In this document: positions 24,943-34,410 of the stretch, piece by piece | How the letters are laid out: every line of letters starts with the position of its first letter | Numbering within the stretch: position 1 is the stretch's first letter | Origin: CAVVDT01 sp963747005 | GTDB lineage: Bacteria > Pseudomonadota > Alphaproteobacteria > Rhizobiales > Aestuariivirgaceae | NCBI GenBank assembly: GCA_963747005.1 | Contig: CAVVDT010000016.1 | Coordinates: forward strand, 1 to 64,000 | DNA: 64,000 bases | Direction of reading: 5' to 3' | The notes under the pieces: generated by a model | What the model saw: only the letters and a program-made list of their open reading frames with translations | Told to the model about the DNA's origin: nothing | Databases searched by the model: none | Position numbers and translations under genes: made by a program

Positions 24943-26592
24943 ATGCGCGCCGCCGATTTCATCGTCCGCTCCATCGAGGCCCACGGGATCGAGCGGCTTT
25001 ATTGTGTGCCTGGCGAGAGTTACCTCGCCCTGCTCGATGCCCTGCACGATTCCAACCGCATTAATACCGTGGTGTGCCGGCACGAATCGGGGGCGGGCTT
25101 CATGGCGGTGGCCGAAGCCAAGGCGACGGGCAAACCCGCCTGCTTTGCGGTGAGCCGCGGTCCTGGCGCCACCAACGGCTCCATCGCCATCCATGTGGCC
25201 GATCAGGACGCCCTGCCGGTGGTGGCGCTGGTGGGCCAGGTGTCGCGCGAGGAGCGCGGCCGCTTTGCCTTCCAGGAAGTCGACTACCAGCAGTTCTTCG
25301 GCGGCATGGCGAAGGCGGTATGGGAGGTGAGCGATGCCACCAAGCTTGCCGAGGTTATGCCGCGCGCCTTCCACACCGCGATGGAAGGCGTGCCCGGCCC
25401 GGTGGTGATCGTCCTGCCGGAGGACATGCTTTACGACGACATCGACGCCAAAGTCTTGGGCCCCTGGCCGGTGGCCCGTCCCGGCGCATCCGACAGCGAT
25501 GCCGATCAGGTTGAAACCATGCTGGCCAGGGCCGAACGACCGGTGCTGATGGCGGGCCAGGTCATGCGCAACCCCGAGGGCAAGGCCGCACTCGCCGCCT
25601 TCGCCCATGCCCACCAGGTGCCGGTCGCCGCCACCTGGAAGAACCAGGACGTGTTCGACAACGCCGATCCGCTCTATGCCGGCCATATCGGCTTCGGCAG
25701 CCCGCCGCCCCACCGCGACCTCCTGTCGAAGGCCGATCTGGTGATCGCCTGCGGTACCCGCCTCGGCGATGTGGCGAGCCTCAACTATACCTTCCCGAAA
25801 GCCCCCGAGCCGGCCCAGCCGCTCGTCCACATCTATCCCGACGCCAAGCCCATCGGCCGCGTCTTTCGCACCGACCTCGGCATCGTCGCCGACCCGGCCG
25901 GCCTGCTCACTCGTTTGGCCACCCGTCCGGCCACCCACGCCCAGACGCGCCGCAAATGGGCTGGCGAGATCAAGACATTCATCGACGGCTTCATGGCCTT
26001 CAAGCCGTCAACGCCTGCAGACGGCGTCGATTTCGGCAACGTGGTCGAGGCGATCGCTCGCCATGCCCCGGCCGATGCCACCGTCATCACCGACGCCGGC
26101 AACTTTTCAAGCTGGGTGCATCGCCACTGGCGCCTGACGCCCGACAACCTGATGCTCGGCGCCATCGCCGGGGCCATGGGCTTTGCCGTGCCGGCGGCCT
26201 GCGCCTGCGCCATGCTGAACCCTCAGCGCATGGCCATCGCCGTGGTCGGCGACGGCGGCATGCTGATGACCGGCCAGGAACTGGCCACCGCTATGGCGCA
26301 AGGGGCGGCGCCCAAGATCTTCCTGTCGGACAACGGCATATACGGCACCATCCGCACCCATCAGGAGAAACATTTTCCCCGGCGCGTCAGCGGCACCGAT
26401 CTCCACAACCCGGACTTTTCCGCCTGGGCGCGTTCGTTCGGCGCCCATGTGGTGACCATCGAAAAAGACGACGATATCGACGCCGCGGTGGCATCGGCCC
26501 TTGCCCATGACGGCACCACCGTCGTCCACGTTCATTCGAGCCGCGAAGCCATTTCCGCCTTCACCACCATCTCGAAGCTGCGCGGGGAATAG
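24943..26592 (+). CDS. Thiamine-diphosphate-dependent enzyme, acetolactate-synthase-like
   Basis: This is a 549-residue protein with N-terminal pyrimidine-binding, central and C-terminal PP-binding domains. The activating Glu lies in VCRHESGAGFMAVAEA. The ThDP/Mg motif begins VVGDGGMLMTGQELATAM and ends with the Asn of FLSDNGIYGT, the usual ~26-residue spacing. It lacks features that would make it IlvB, Xsc or benzoylformate decarboxylase with confidence. With the upstream hydrolase it could belong to a C-C cleaving or forming pathway. The substrate is unknown. Confidence 0.85.
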   Translation: MRAADFIVRSIEAHGIERLYCVPGESYLALLDALHDSNRINTVVCRHESGAGFMAVAEAKATGKPACFAVSRGPGATNGSIAIHVADQDALPVVALVGQVSREERGRFAFQEVDYQQFFGGMAKAVWEVSDATKLAEVMPRAFHTAMEGVPGPVVIVLPEDMLYDDIDAKVLGPWPVARPGASDSDADQVETMLARAERPVLMAGQVMRNPEGKAALAAFAHAHQVPVAATWKNQDVFDNADPLYAGHIGFGSPPPHRDLLSKADLVIACGTRLGDVASLNYTFPKAPEPAQPLVHIYPDAKPIGRVFRTDLGIVADPAGLLTRLATRPATHAQTRRKWAGEIKTFIDGFMAFKPSTPADGVDFGNVVEAIARHAPADATVITDAGNFSSWVHRHWRLTPDNLMLGAIAGAMGFAVPAACACAMLNPQRMAIAVVGDGGMLMTGQELATAMAQGAAPKIFLSDNGIYGTIRTHQEKHFPRRVSGTDLHNPDFSAWARSFGAHVVTIEKDDDIDAAVASALAHDGTTVVHVHSSREAISAFTTISKLRGE

Positions 26593-26802
26593 GACCGGCA
26601 AATATGCGGCTTTCCCCATTCGCGACGCAGCGACCCTGCCATCGGTCACAGAGAGAAGGATCGGCGACCGGATAGGCTGTGCGTTCGGATGCAGGCCTCG
26701 GAACAAGCCCGAATTTGCGCCAAGGGAACCGCCTTGCGGGACGGAAATGGCTGTCAGGTGCGCCCGGCCCGCCCCGCATCCGGTCGCATCAATCGGCGCT
26801 TC

Positions 26803-28209
26803 TCATGCGGCGCGGTTGTCGCGGCGGCCGTCGCCCTTGCCGTCCACCACTACCCGATTTCTTCCCTTCTGCTTTGCCTGATAAAGGGCCGCGTCGGCGG
26901 CTTCAACCAGCTCGCTTTCACCTGCGCTGCCGCCTGCGGTGGCAATCCCTACGCTGAGGGTCGTCTGAAGTTTGAAATCCTTGTACCGGACCGATTGGAT
27001 TTCGATGGCCTTGCGCATGCGCTCGGCGATTTCCTGCGCCGTCTTGAGGTCGGTTCCCGGCAGCAGGACCGCGAATTCCTCGCCACCCACCCTGAATGCG
27101 CGGTCGTAAGGGCGCAGGGTGGCGGTCAACGCGGCCGCCGTCGCGCGCAGCACCTCGTCTCCTGCAGCGTGACCGTAGGCGTCGTTGACACGCTTGAAAT
27201 GATCGATGTCCAGCGCCAGCAGCGCGATCTGCTCGCCAAATCGCCGAGCGCGGCTGAACATCTCGTTCAACGCCTCGTCGAAGGCGCGCCGATTGAACAG
27301 GCGAGTGAGGCTGTCGCGGTGCGCGAGGTCGCCGAGCATCTCTTCGGAGTCGTGAATTCGTCCAATCATGTGGTTGAATTCCTCCGCAACGCGACGAAGT
27401 TCCGGCGGCACATGAACCTCGATTCGATGCTCCCGGTCGCCACTGGCAAACCGGGCCGCTCCATCCACCAACCGGTCGACACTCGCCGCCATGACCCGGC
27501 CGATGAGAACCACCCCGCCTATGGCCGTCAGCAAGGAAATGACCGCGGCAATGCCCGCAAGCCAGATTGAGCGCTCATAGAAGAGAAGGGCGGTTGCGTG
27601 GTCCTGCTTGATATCGCCGGCAAGATGCTCGTAGACCGCCCCGAGCTTGTCGGTTGCGGCAGCAACCTCACCGTGGAATCGCTGCATGCTTTCGCGCGCG
27701 TGCGGATCTCCCGCCTTCAGCGACACGGAAATCAGCTCGGTGGCGTTGTGGTCGGCCGCCGTCCAGTCCTCACGGGCGCGATCGAGCAGCTCTTTCGCCG
27801 CCGGTTCCGACCGAAGCGCTTTACCGAGCCTGTCAAAGCCCGTTTCGATGCGCCCGCGCAGCACACGGTACGCCAGTCGCTGGTTCATATCGCCGCCGTC
27901 GACGTACTCATCGACCGGAGCCAGTGTGTTCATCATCAGCAGGTGCAATTGCTGCGCCGGGATGATCTGGGCCCCTTGACGAAACGCCACGTCCCGGAAA
28001 GCTGCGTTCACACCATGGTTGAGAAGAAAATATCCCCCGACGGCGGAAGTGGCGAGCGGCACCAGCGCCAGCATCATGCACAAGCCGATCCAGAAGCGGA
28101 GCGATCTGACCTTGAACATAGTGTCCAATTGAATTCTTTTCATTACATCGGCGGTTGCGGTTGCCTCATAAGACACCGCAAGCGATCTATAAATTATAAA
28201 CATTTTCAC
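26803..28209 (-). CDS. Diguanylate cyclase with periplasmic sensor and HAMP (GGDEF protein)
   Basis: The longest start (GTG at 28209) gives 468 residues; ATG codons at 28203, 28143 and 28119 are also possible and none has a strong ribosome-binding site. Layout: membrane helix (FWIGLCMMLALVPLATSAVGG), ~140-residue periplasmic four-helix sensor, second helix, HAMP (RVMAASVDRLVDGAARFASG), then a GGDEF domain. The active site is VGGEEFAVLLPG and the product-inhibition I-site RPYD stands five residues before it, both intact. It makes cyclic di-GMP from two GTP. The C-terminus is basic (KGDGRRDNRAA). Confidence 0.9.
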   Translation of the reverse strand: MKMFIIYRSLAVSYEATATADVMKRIQLDTMFKVRSLRFWIGLCMMLALVPLATSAVGGYFLLNHGVNAAFRDVAFRQGAQIIPAQQLHLLMMNTLAPVDEYVDGGDMNQRLAYRVLRGRIETGFDRLGKALRSEPAAKELLDRAREDWTAADHNATELISVSLKAGDPHARESMQRFHGEVAAATDKLGAVYEHLAGDIKQDHATALLFYERSIWLAGIAAVISLLTAIGGVVLIGRVMAASVDRLVDGAARFASGDREHRIEVHVPPELRRVAEEFNHMIGRIHDSEEMLGDLAHRDSLTRLFNRRAFDEALNEMFSRARRFGEQIALLALDIDHFKRVNDAYGHAAGDEVLRATAAALTATLRPYDRAFRVGGEEFAVLLPGTDLKTAQEIAERMRKAIEIQSVRYKDFKLQTTLSVGIATAGGSAGESELVEAADAALYQAKQKGRNRVVVDGKGDGRRDNRAA

Positions 28210-28386
28210 TAAACAACTTCGCCGATGTCAGATGCCCGCGCCATTCACCCACTTCACAGCATCAGACCGACCGCTCCTGCGGGCGCGGGGAACGAACTGC
28301 ATCCGGGTGACAGGGCGTGCAGACCACGGCTGGCGGCATCAAGCGACGGGACTGCGGTCAACGGATCGTGCGGTCACCATCGGCTT

Positions 28387-28866
28387 TCAGGGCAACTGTA
28401 CCCCTTGCGTCACGCCGTGATTGGTCTGGGCGTCGTAGGCCTTGTCTTCGTTAGCCCACTTGTCGGTGATGGTATGGGGATCGCTGGCGCAATGACTGGC
28501 CTCGATCTCGCTGGCCGCCTCGATGCCGTGCTGGCCGTGGCCCTGCTCATGCTCCCACAGGTGCGCAATCATCCGGTCCCATTCCGCCTGCAATTGCAGA
28601 TTGCCGTCGGCGCGGTTGGCCCAATGGGGCATGGTGTAGTCGATTTTCACCGAAATCTGGCAATCGCCGCTCCAGTGCACATACCACGTGGTATAGGCCC
28701 AGTAGCCCTGCGGCCCGCTTTCGGCCATGGCCGCTTTCAGTTCCTTCGCCGTGCTGCCGTTGATGTCGTAGAAGTGGGTGCCCGCCGTCTGCGCAAAGGC
28801 AAGCGCGCGGGAAACCGGAAAACCCGCAAGCACGATCACCGCAATGGCCAATGCCGCTTTCCGCAT
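28387..28866 (-). CDS. DUF922-family secreted Zn-protease-like protein
   Basis: This is a 159-residue protein with a signal peptide (ALAIAVIVLAGFPVSRALA). The domain carries a metalloprotease-like HEQGHGQHG motif in IAHLWEHEQGHGQHGIEAA, preceded by the DUF922 phrases GTHFYDINGSTAKEL and YTTWYVHWSG. The family is annotated as predicted secreted Zn-dependent proteases, with no established substrate. It begins close to the end of pobA on the same strand (18 bases between them). Confidence 0.85.
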   Translation of the reverse strand: MRKAALAIAVIVLAGFPVSRALAFAQTAGTHFYDINGSTAKELKAAMAESGPQGYWAYTTWYVHWSGDCQISVKIDYTMPHWANRADGNLQLQAEWDRMIAHLWEHEQGHGQHGIEAASEIEASHCASDPHTITDKWANEDKAYDAQTNHGVTQGVQLP

Positions 28867-28884
28867 CGCGATCGCTCCTGTCGC

Positions 28885-30087
28885 TCAGTACGCCAGCCCC
28901 ACGTAGTTCTCCGCCAGCGACGTCGATGCTGCCACCGAACCGACCAGATAGGCAAGCTCGGCCTCCTGGATCTTCTGGCCGAAGGCGCCGGTGTCGGGAA
29001 AGCGGTGCATCAGGCCGGTCATCCACCATGAAAACCGTACCGCCTTCCACACCCGCGCCAATGCCCGATGAGAATAGTCCGCAAGCGCCCGCTCCGAGCC
29101 GTCTCGCAAAAATCCCGTCAAGGCCTCGTGCAGATAATAGACATCGCTGGCCGCCAGATTGAGCCCCTTCGCCCCGGTCGGCGGCACGATATGGGCGGCA
29201 TCGCCGGCCAGCACCAGCCTGCCGAAGCGCAACGGCTCGGCCACGAAACTTCTCAGCGGCGCGATCGACTTCTCGATCGAAGGCCCCGTGACCATGGTCT
29301 CCGCGGCCTCGGCATCGAGTCTGGAGCGCAACTCGTTCCAGAAGCGCTGATCCGGCCAGTCCTCCACCCGTTCATCCAGCGCCACCTGTACATAATAGCG
29401 GCTGCGCGTCATCGAGCGCATGGAGCACAGGGCAAAGCCTTTCGGGTGGTTGGCATAGATGAGTTCATCGTTGACCGGCGGCACGTCGGACAGCACCCCC
29501 AGCCAACCGAAGGGATAGACCCGCTCGTAGGTGGTGAGGGCGGCTTGCGGCAGCGAGGCCCGGCTCACCCCGTGGAACCCGTCGCAGCCGGCAATGACGT
29601 CGCAATCGAGGCGTTGCTCCACGCCGTCCTTGCGATAGGTCACATAAGGATGCTCGCCATCGAAATCGTGCGGCGTCACATCTTCGGCTTCGTAAACGCT
29701 TTCGCCGCCTTCGCGCGCCCGCGCATCCATCAGGTCGCGCGTCACTTCGGTCTGGCCGTAGACGGTCACATGCCGGCCCCCGGTGAGATGGGCAAGGTCG
29801 ATGCGATGCCGCTCGCCGTCGAAGGCAAGGTTGATGCCGCCATGGACGAGACCTTCCGCATGTAGGCGTTCGGCGCACCGCGCCCGCTCCAGCATCTCCA
29901 CCATGCCCTGTTCCAGGACCCCTGCCCGGATGCGGCCGAGCACATAGTCCTTGCTGCGGCGCTCGAGAATCACCGCCTCGATGCCGGCATGATGCAGCAA
30001 CTGCGCAAGCAGGAGCCCGGCCGGACCCGACCCGATGATCACCACCTGCACGCGCCTCGCCACCACCTCGCCCCTCGCTTGCTGCAC
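28885..30087 (-). CDS. pobA: 4-Hydroxybenzoate 3-monooxygenase
   Basis: This ~390-400-residue FAD monooxygenase converts 4-hydroxybenzoate + NAD(P)H + O2 to protocatechuate. Dinucleotide fold VVIIGSGPAGLLLAQLL, the DG motif AGCDGFHGVSRASLP, and FGRLVLAGDAAHIVPPTGAK with GLNLAASD (GD motif) are all present, with the PobA-type RAGVLEQGMVEML. The frame opens with GTG at 30087; GTG codons at 30066 and 30063, preceded by GAGGGGCGAG, are likely real starts. It is not adjacent to the protocatechuate branch, but a CoA-transferase pair of 3-oxoadipate type lies 7 kb away. Confidence 0.92.
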   Translation of the reverse strand: MQQARGEVVARRVQVVIIGSGPAGLLLAQLLHHAGIEAVILERRSKDYVLGRIRAGVLEQGMVEMLERARCAERLHAEGLVHGGINLAFDGERHRIDLAHLTGGRHVTVYGQTEVTRDLMDARAREGGESVYEAEDVTPHDFDGEHPYVTYRKDGVEQRLDCDVIAGCDGFHGVSRASLPQAALTTYERVYPFGWLGVLSDVPPVNDELIYANHPKGFALCSMRSMTRSRYYVQVALDERVEDWPDQRFWNELRSRLDAEAAETMVTGPSIEKSIAPLRSFVAEPLRFGRLVLAGDAAHIVPPTGAKGLNLAASDVYYLHEALTGFLRDGSERALADYSHRALARVWKAVRFSWWMTGLMHRFPDTGAFGQKIQEAELAYLVGSVAASTSLAENYVGLAY

Positions 30088-30207
30088 CTGTCCATTGTTG
30101 CGCCGGCGGGGCCACAGTTCCAGAGGCCTGCGTCATTGATCTCACTTCGCGGCGCGAAGGTATCGAGCCGCGCGGGGGATGGCCGACGGTACGTCCGCCA
30201 GCCACCG

Positions 30208-31558
30208 CTAAAGGATGAAATCCCCTGCCGTGAGTCCTGTCGCTCCGACCACCAGGATGGAGAAGTCGGCTGCCCCATTGCCGTTGGTGTCGCCGGAGAC
30301 GATAGTGTTGGCGCCGCTGTTGACGGCAATCAGGTCGCCGATGGTGTGGGTGAAGTTGCCGGCGGCAACGAAGTGGAAGGCCTGGTTGCCGTTCACGTTG
30401 CTCTTGGCATCGATCCCCGACAGATCGATCACGTCCTGGCCTCTGGCAAAATCAATGATGTGGTCGCGCAGCGCGCCGGCAGAAGAGTTCAACAGGACTG
30501 TTGAAGGCAAAGGTGTCATTGCCCTGACCGCCCGTCAGGAAATCGTGGCCAACGCCACCGACGAGCGTATCATCGCCGCCGTTACCCTTCAGCATATCGT
30601 TGCCGGCGTCACCGAAAATCAGGTCATCCGATATCCCGCCGCCTATGGTGTCGTTGCCGCCGCGCCCGTGGATGGTCCCCTCCACCGTGCCGTCCCAACC
30701 CTTGAACAGATCATTGCCCGCACCGAGGTCGACATCGCCGACGACATGGCCGCCATTCCTGAAGAAGTCGCTGCCGCCCTGTTCCGCGACATCGCCGTTG
30801 ATGATGCCGAAATTGGCTATGCGGTCGACACCGTTGTTCACGCCGACGATGGCTGTGCCACCGGCCGCCGAGATAGTCCCGAAGTTGGTCAGACTCGCAA
30901 CGGTGCCCGGCGTGGCAAATATCATGTCCACGGCATAGGCAAGCGGATAGGTTCCAACCACCTGGATCAATCCGTGATTCATGATGGAGGAGTTGGCCCC
31001 GGCAACGACGATGCCATCAACGGCGTAGCTTGTGATGGTGCCGGAATTGGATAGCTGGAAATCGTCTCCGGCGGACTGAATGGCAATGTCACCAGAACTG
31101 GTTATGGTTCCGCTATTGGCGATCAGTGTAGAGGCGCCATCTGAGTCGACCGCAATTCCACGTGCGCAAGTTATTGTGCCACTGTTAGTAAGGACGAAAA
31201 AATCACCAGTATTCGAGATGCCAGAATTGGATTGACCACTAATAAATCCAGATATATTTATAATATCATTATTACCAATTAATTGAATTCCTGAGTATAT
31301 GCCTCTTACTATTCCTTGAATTCCAACAGTTATAGTAAAGTTTCCAATTATATTATCAAAGTCCCATAGGCTAACTCCGACATTACCGACAAATTGTCCA
31401 TCAATATCGACGATAATTCCACCTTGCAATGACGATAAGGCGTATGATGATTCTGAAATTCTAAATATATCTTTAGACAAATAAATGTATTCACCGGACG
31501 TGCCGGCGATTATATTGTCACCAACGGTGGTGGTACTGGTGGTAATAATCTGAGTCAT
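30208..31558 (-). CDS. RTX calcium-binding protein, type I-secreted, frameshifted
   Basis: I chose the start at 31558 (MTQIITTSTTTVG) because AAAGGA precedes it. The first ~300 residues are beta-helix-like with repeats of the form 'NSGTITSSGD' (ISNTGDFFVLTNSGTITC, LSNSGTITSYAVDG). RTX nonapeptides follow (GGNDTIGGG, GDAGNDMLKGNGGDDTLVGG). The frame breaks near 30485-30510. After it, the other frame supplies a secretion domain (NSSAGALRDHIIDFARGQ ... GLTAGDFIL) almost colinear with the C-terminus of the protease at 9112-10701. One extra base explains the break. Without it the protein would be ~450 residues. The 5' third (31200-31558) is visibly AT-richer than its surroundings. No enzymatic motif is visible, so an adhesin or surface protein is likely. 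Confidence 0.75.
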
Positions 31559-32006
31559 GTCTGTATCCTTTTCATTGACAGCAGTCACGGCGTGGAATTC
31601 ATTTGCCGGTGACTATCTGTCAGACTGGTCAGCGCAGAGATGCCTGGCACGCCGCGATAAGCGTCCAAACAACCCGGGTGCATTTGATTGAAATTTCGGT
31701 TGCCCTTGCTTCGGCGGCGCCAACCCCATTTGCACCCTTAGCGGTCTTGGGGATCGGGATTGCCCTCCAGCTATGGCTATGAGGCACAATAGCACCATTC
31801 CGACGCGGCGAGAACATGGGATACCACGGCAGCGCCGGTATGCCGAATTGGTCACTCGCAACATATCCGCCACGACTCAGAATGGGTCTGAGTCCCTCAC
31901 ATCCCTCCTCCGGCGCTTCGAATGGTGGATGTCGCGCTGCTCACACCCCTGTTCCAGGCTTTCGGCGGGGGGTCAGAGCGTGATCGAGATTTGCGGCAAG
32001 GCTGCT
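31559..32006. other. Intergenic region without a recognisable gene (448 bp)
   Basis: Short frames exist on both strands, but none has a ribosome-binding site, recognisable domain or convincing composition. The region is upstream of the RTX gene and downstream of the sulfatase gene, so it should contain the RTX promoter. Confidence 0.5.
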
Positions 32007-33449
32007 CTACGATCCGACGGGGGTATGGTTGAAGCCCGGCATGGCGAGCACTGCCTCGCGCCCGCCATAGGCCTCCAGCAACCGCGCCTGGTCGGCGAAC
32101 GCTTCGGCATTGACCGCTTCGGGATCGAGGATCTCGGTGAGTCGGCCATAAAGGGCGGCACGCTGAGCCTCGAATTGCGGCGCCTCACCCAGATCGTTGA
32201 GTTCGTCGGGATCGGCCTGCATGTCGAAAAGCTGCGGTGGGATATGGCCGGCATAGTGGACATATTTCCACTGCCCCTGGCGGATCATGTAAAAGCCTGT
32301 CGGACTGCCGCCGTCGTGATACTGGCTGAGGATGAAGCGATCCCTTGCCGGTTTGGCGATGAAACTCTTCAGCGACCGGGACTGCCACGGCGCCTCCGCC
32401 GCCCGCGCGCCCATGCCCACGACGTCTTCCACCGTCGCCGCGATGTCGGTGAGAGATGAGAGCGTGTCGTTGGTGCCGGCGGGGATATCCGGTCCCGTTA
32501 CGAGCAGCGGCACGCCGACCGCCTCCTCATACATCACCGACTTGGTCCACAGCCCGTGGTTGCCCAGCATTTCGCCATGGTCGGAGAGATAGACGATGAC
32601 AGTATCGCGCGCCGATCCTGAATCCTCCAGCGCCTCCAGCACCTGTCGGACATTGTCGTCGACGAAACTGCACAAGGCCCAGTAGCAACGCCGCGCCAGT
32701 TGCTTTTTGCCCTCGTCGAAATGACTGTCATAGTCCCAGAAGCGCGCCATCTCCTTCACCACCGGATGCTGCGGCAGCTCATGCGGTCGGCAGCCGACCG
32801 GCTCGGGGATCTTCCGTCCGGCATAGCGATCGAAGAAGGCCTTCGGCGCCGTCAGCGGATAATGCGGCGAGGCGAATGACACGAACAGCGCCCACGGCTT
32901 GTTCTTTATCTTCGCCGGATAGCGCCTGAGCCATTTCGAGGCCGCAGCGGCGATATCGCGGTCATATTCGGTGTAGGTGCTGTCGCCCGGCCCCACGTCG
33001 CGCGCCAGTTCGCGCGCCTCCTCGAAGCCCGGCAACGGGTTGCGCACCAGCCCTTGCGGCCAGCCCTTGCCGCCATTGGCCAGGTGCATCGGCAGGATTT
33101 CTTCGTTGAAGCCGTTATCGTCATCACCGGAGCGGAAATGCAGCTTGCCGACCGAGACGACCGCATGGCCCGCATCGCGCAGCCGGTGCATCCAGCTCTC
33201 GTGCTGGCCGCAATAGGCCTCGGCCGACGACCAGCAGCGGTTCTCGTGCACCTGCGTGCCGGTGGCCAGGCAGGCGCGCGCTGGAATGCAGATGGGCGAC
33301 GGCGTATAGGCACGGGTAAAGCGGGTGCCGAGCCCGGCCAGCTTGTCGAGCGTCGGCGTCTGGGCGACCGGGTGCCCGTAGCATCCAAGCGCCGAACGGG
33401 CATGTTCATCGGCGCACACGATGAGAAGGTTGCGCGGTTTCATCGCCAT
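32007..33449 (-). CDS. Sulfatase (formylglycine-type, arylsulfatase/choline-sulfatase-like)
   Basis: This is a 480-residue cytoplasmic-looking enzyme without a signal peptide. The formylglycine signature is SPICIPARACLATG (C-x-P-x-R). Metal-binding Asp/His residues appear in LLIVCADEHARSALGCYGHP and VYLSDHGEMLGNHGLWTK, and the substrate-site His in VGKLHFRSGDDD. It hydrolyses sulfate esters. Phosphonate monoester hydrolases share the fold and the Cys signature, so the ester type is not certain. The gene stands alone and no sulfatase-maturase gene is in the window. Confidence 0.85.
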   Translation of the reverse strand: MAMKPRNLLIVCADEHARSALGCYGHPVAQTPTLDKLAGLGTRFTRAYTPSPICIPARACLATGTQVHENRCWSSAEAYCGQHESWMHRLRDAGHAVVSVGKLHFRSGDDDNGFNEEILPMHLANGGKGWPQGLVRNPLPGFEEARELARDVGPGDSTYTEYDRDIAAAASKWLRRYPAKIKNKPWALFVSFASPHYPLTAPKAFFDRYAGRKIPEPVGCRPHELPQHPVVKEMARFWDYDSHFDEGKKQLARRCYWALCSFVDDNVRQVLEALEDSGSARDTVIVYLSDHGEMLGNHGLWTKSVMYEEAVGVPLLVTGPDIPAGTNDTLSSLTDIAATVEDVVGMGARAAEAPWQSRSLKSFIAKPARDRFILSQYHDGGSPTGFYMIRQGQWKYVHYAGHIPPQLFDMQADPDELNDLGEAPQFEAQRAALYGRLTEILDPEAVNAEAFADQARLLEAYGGREAVLAMPGFNHTPVGS

Positions 33450-33619
33450 GGCGGGCTGCTCCTCGTCTTTCCGGCGGCGGCAGCCTGAACCGGGGAACCC
33501 GCAGACGCAACGCCAATCACGCCGCCGTCGTCAAATCGAGACCTGGATGGTCAATTCTGCCCGGGCGCAATTCGTGCGATAGTGACGTGGCGGAATCACC
33601 AACCTGAGGAGGGAACCCC

Positions 33620-34009
33620 ATGACGACCGATCTCAAGATGCTGGCCTGGACCGCCGGCATAACCATCTTGATGTGGCTGCCTTACATTCTCGCCCACATC
33701 ATGAATGTCGGCATGACGCCGGCCCTCAACTATCAGGCCGACAACGTGGCTCTTCCCGCCTGGGCGGCGCGGGCCAAGAAGGCCCATTACAACGCCATCG
33801 AGAATCTGGCGCCGTTTGCCGCGCTGGTCATCGTCGCCCATCTCACCAAGCACGCCGACGCCGCCACGGCGGCCGCCGCCATTACCTATTTCTGGGCTCG
33901 CGTCGCCCACTATGTGCTTTATATTTCTGCCGTGCCCTTCGGGCGCACCCTGAGCTTTGCCGTCGGCTGGGCGGCCATGATCTGCATCTTCTGGCAGATC
34001 ATCCACTGA
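33620..34009 (+). CDS. MAPEG-family membrane protein
   Basis: This is a 129-residue protein with four hydrophobic helices and the MAPEG phrase ARAKKAHYNAIENLAPFAAL, in which the Arg and Asn-Glu residues bind glutathione in eukaryotic members. A second conserved part is FWARVAHYVLYISAVPFGRT. The function of bacterial MAPEG proteins is usually unknown. The start is preceded by GAGGAGGGA. It ends at a stem-loop shared with the convergent dodecin gene. Confidence 0.88.
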   Translation: MTTDLKMLAWTAGITILMWLPYILAHIMNVGMTPALNYQADNVALPAWAARAKKAHYNAIENLAPFAALVIVAHLTKHADAATAAAAITYFWARVAHYVLYISAVPFGRTLSFAVGWAAMICIFWQIIH

Positions 34010-34023
34010 GCTTTCGAAGGCCT

Positions 34024-34049
34024 CGGGCCGATGCATCCGCATCGGCCCG
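34024..34049. terminator. Stem-loop between convergent MAPEG and dodecin genes
   Basis: CGGGCCGATGC (34024-34034) and GCATCGGCCCG (34039-34049) form a perfect 11-bp stem with a four-base loop. It sits between the stop codons of two convergent genes. There is no T-run, so it may be a bidirectional attenuating hairpin or a transcript-end stabiliser. Confidence 0.6.
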
Positions 34050-34054
34050 TCAGC

Positions 34055-34267
34055 CTAGTCGTCAAGCCGGAAGCCCGCCTTCAGCACCACCTGGTAGTGG
34101 GCGACCTTGCCGTCTTCGATATGGCCGCGAACCTGATCGACCTCGAACCATTCGAGGTTCTTGACGGTCCTGGCGGCGCGCGCCACCGCCTTGTCGATGG
34201 CATCGGTGAGTGAATTTGGCGATGAGCCGACCAACTCGATTTGCTTGTAGACATGATCCTTGTGCAT
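34055..34267 (-). CDS. Dodecin (flavin-binding storage protein)
   Basis: I chose the start at 34267 (MHKDHVYKQIELVG) because AAGGAG precedes it. At 70 residues it is typical of dodecin. The flavin-stacking Trp is in VKNLEWFEVDQVRGHIEDG, and the VYKQIELVGSSPNSLTDAID N-terminus is characteristic. Dodecin forms dodecameric shells that bind riboflavin/FMN or FAD and protect against free flavin. The neighbours are an unrelated MAPEG gene and a divergent flavoenzyme gene. Confidence 0.92.
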   Translation of the reverse strand: MHKDHVYKQIELVGSSPNSLTDAIDKAVARAARTVKNLEWFEVDQVRGHIEDGKVAHYQVVLKAGFRLDD

Positions 34268-34410
34268 GGGCTTTCTCCTTATTCTTCCATCGCCATGGTC
34301 GCACATTTTCCCGCTTCTGTGCACGATTGGCGCAAGGTGAAACCGTTACGTGACTGCATCGCTTGCGCAGGCTAGAAATTGCTTGCGCCTTTTTGTCGAT
34401 GGAGACCCCC

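Noticed and set aside
31613..31873. 86-codon minus-strand frame upstream of the RTX gene
   Set aside because: No ribosome-binding site, no domain, mixed composition; another overlapping frame looks equally good, so neither is supported.
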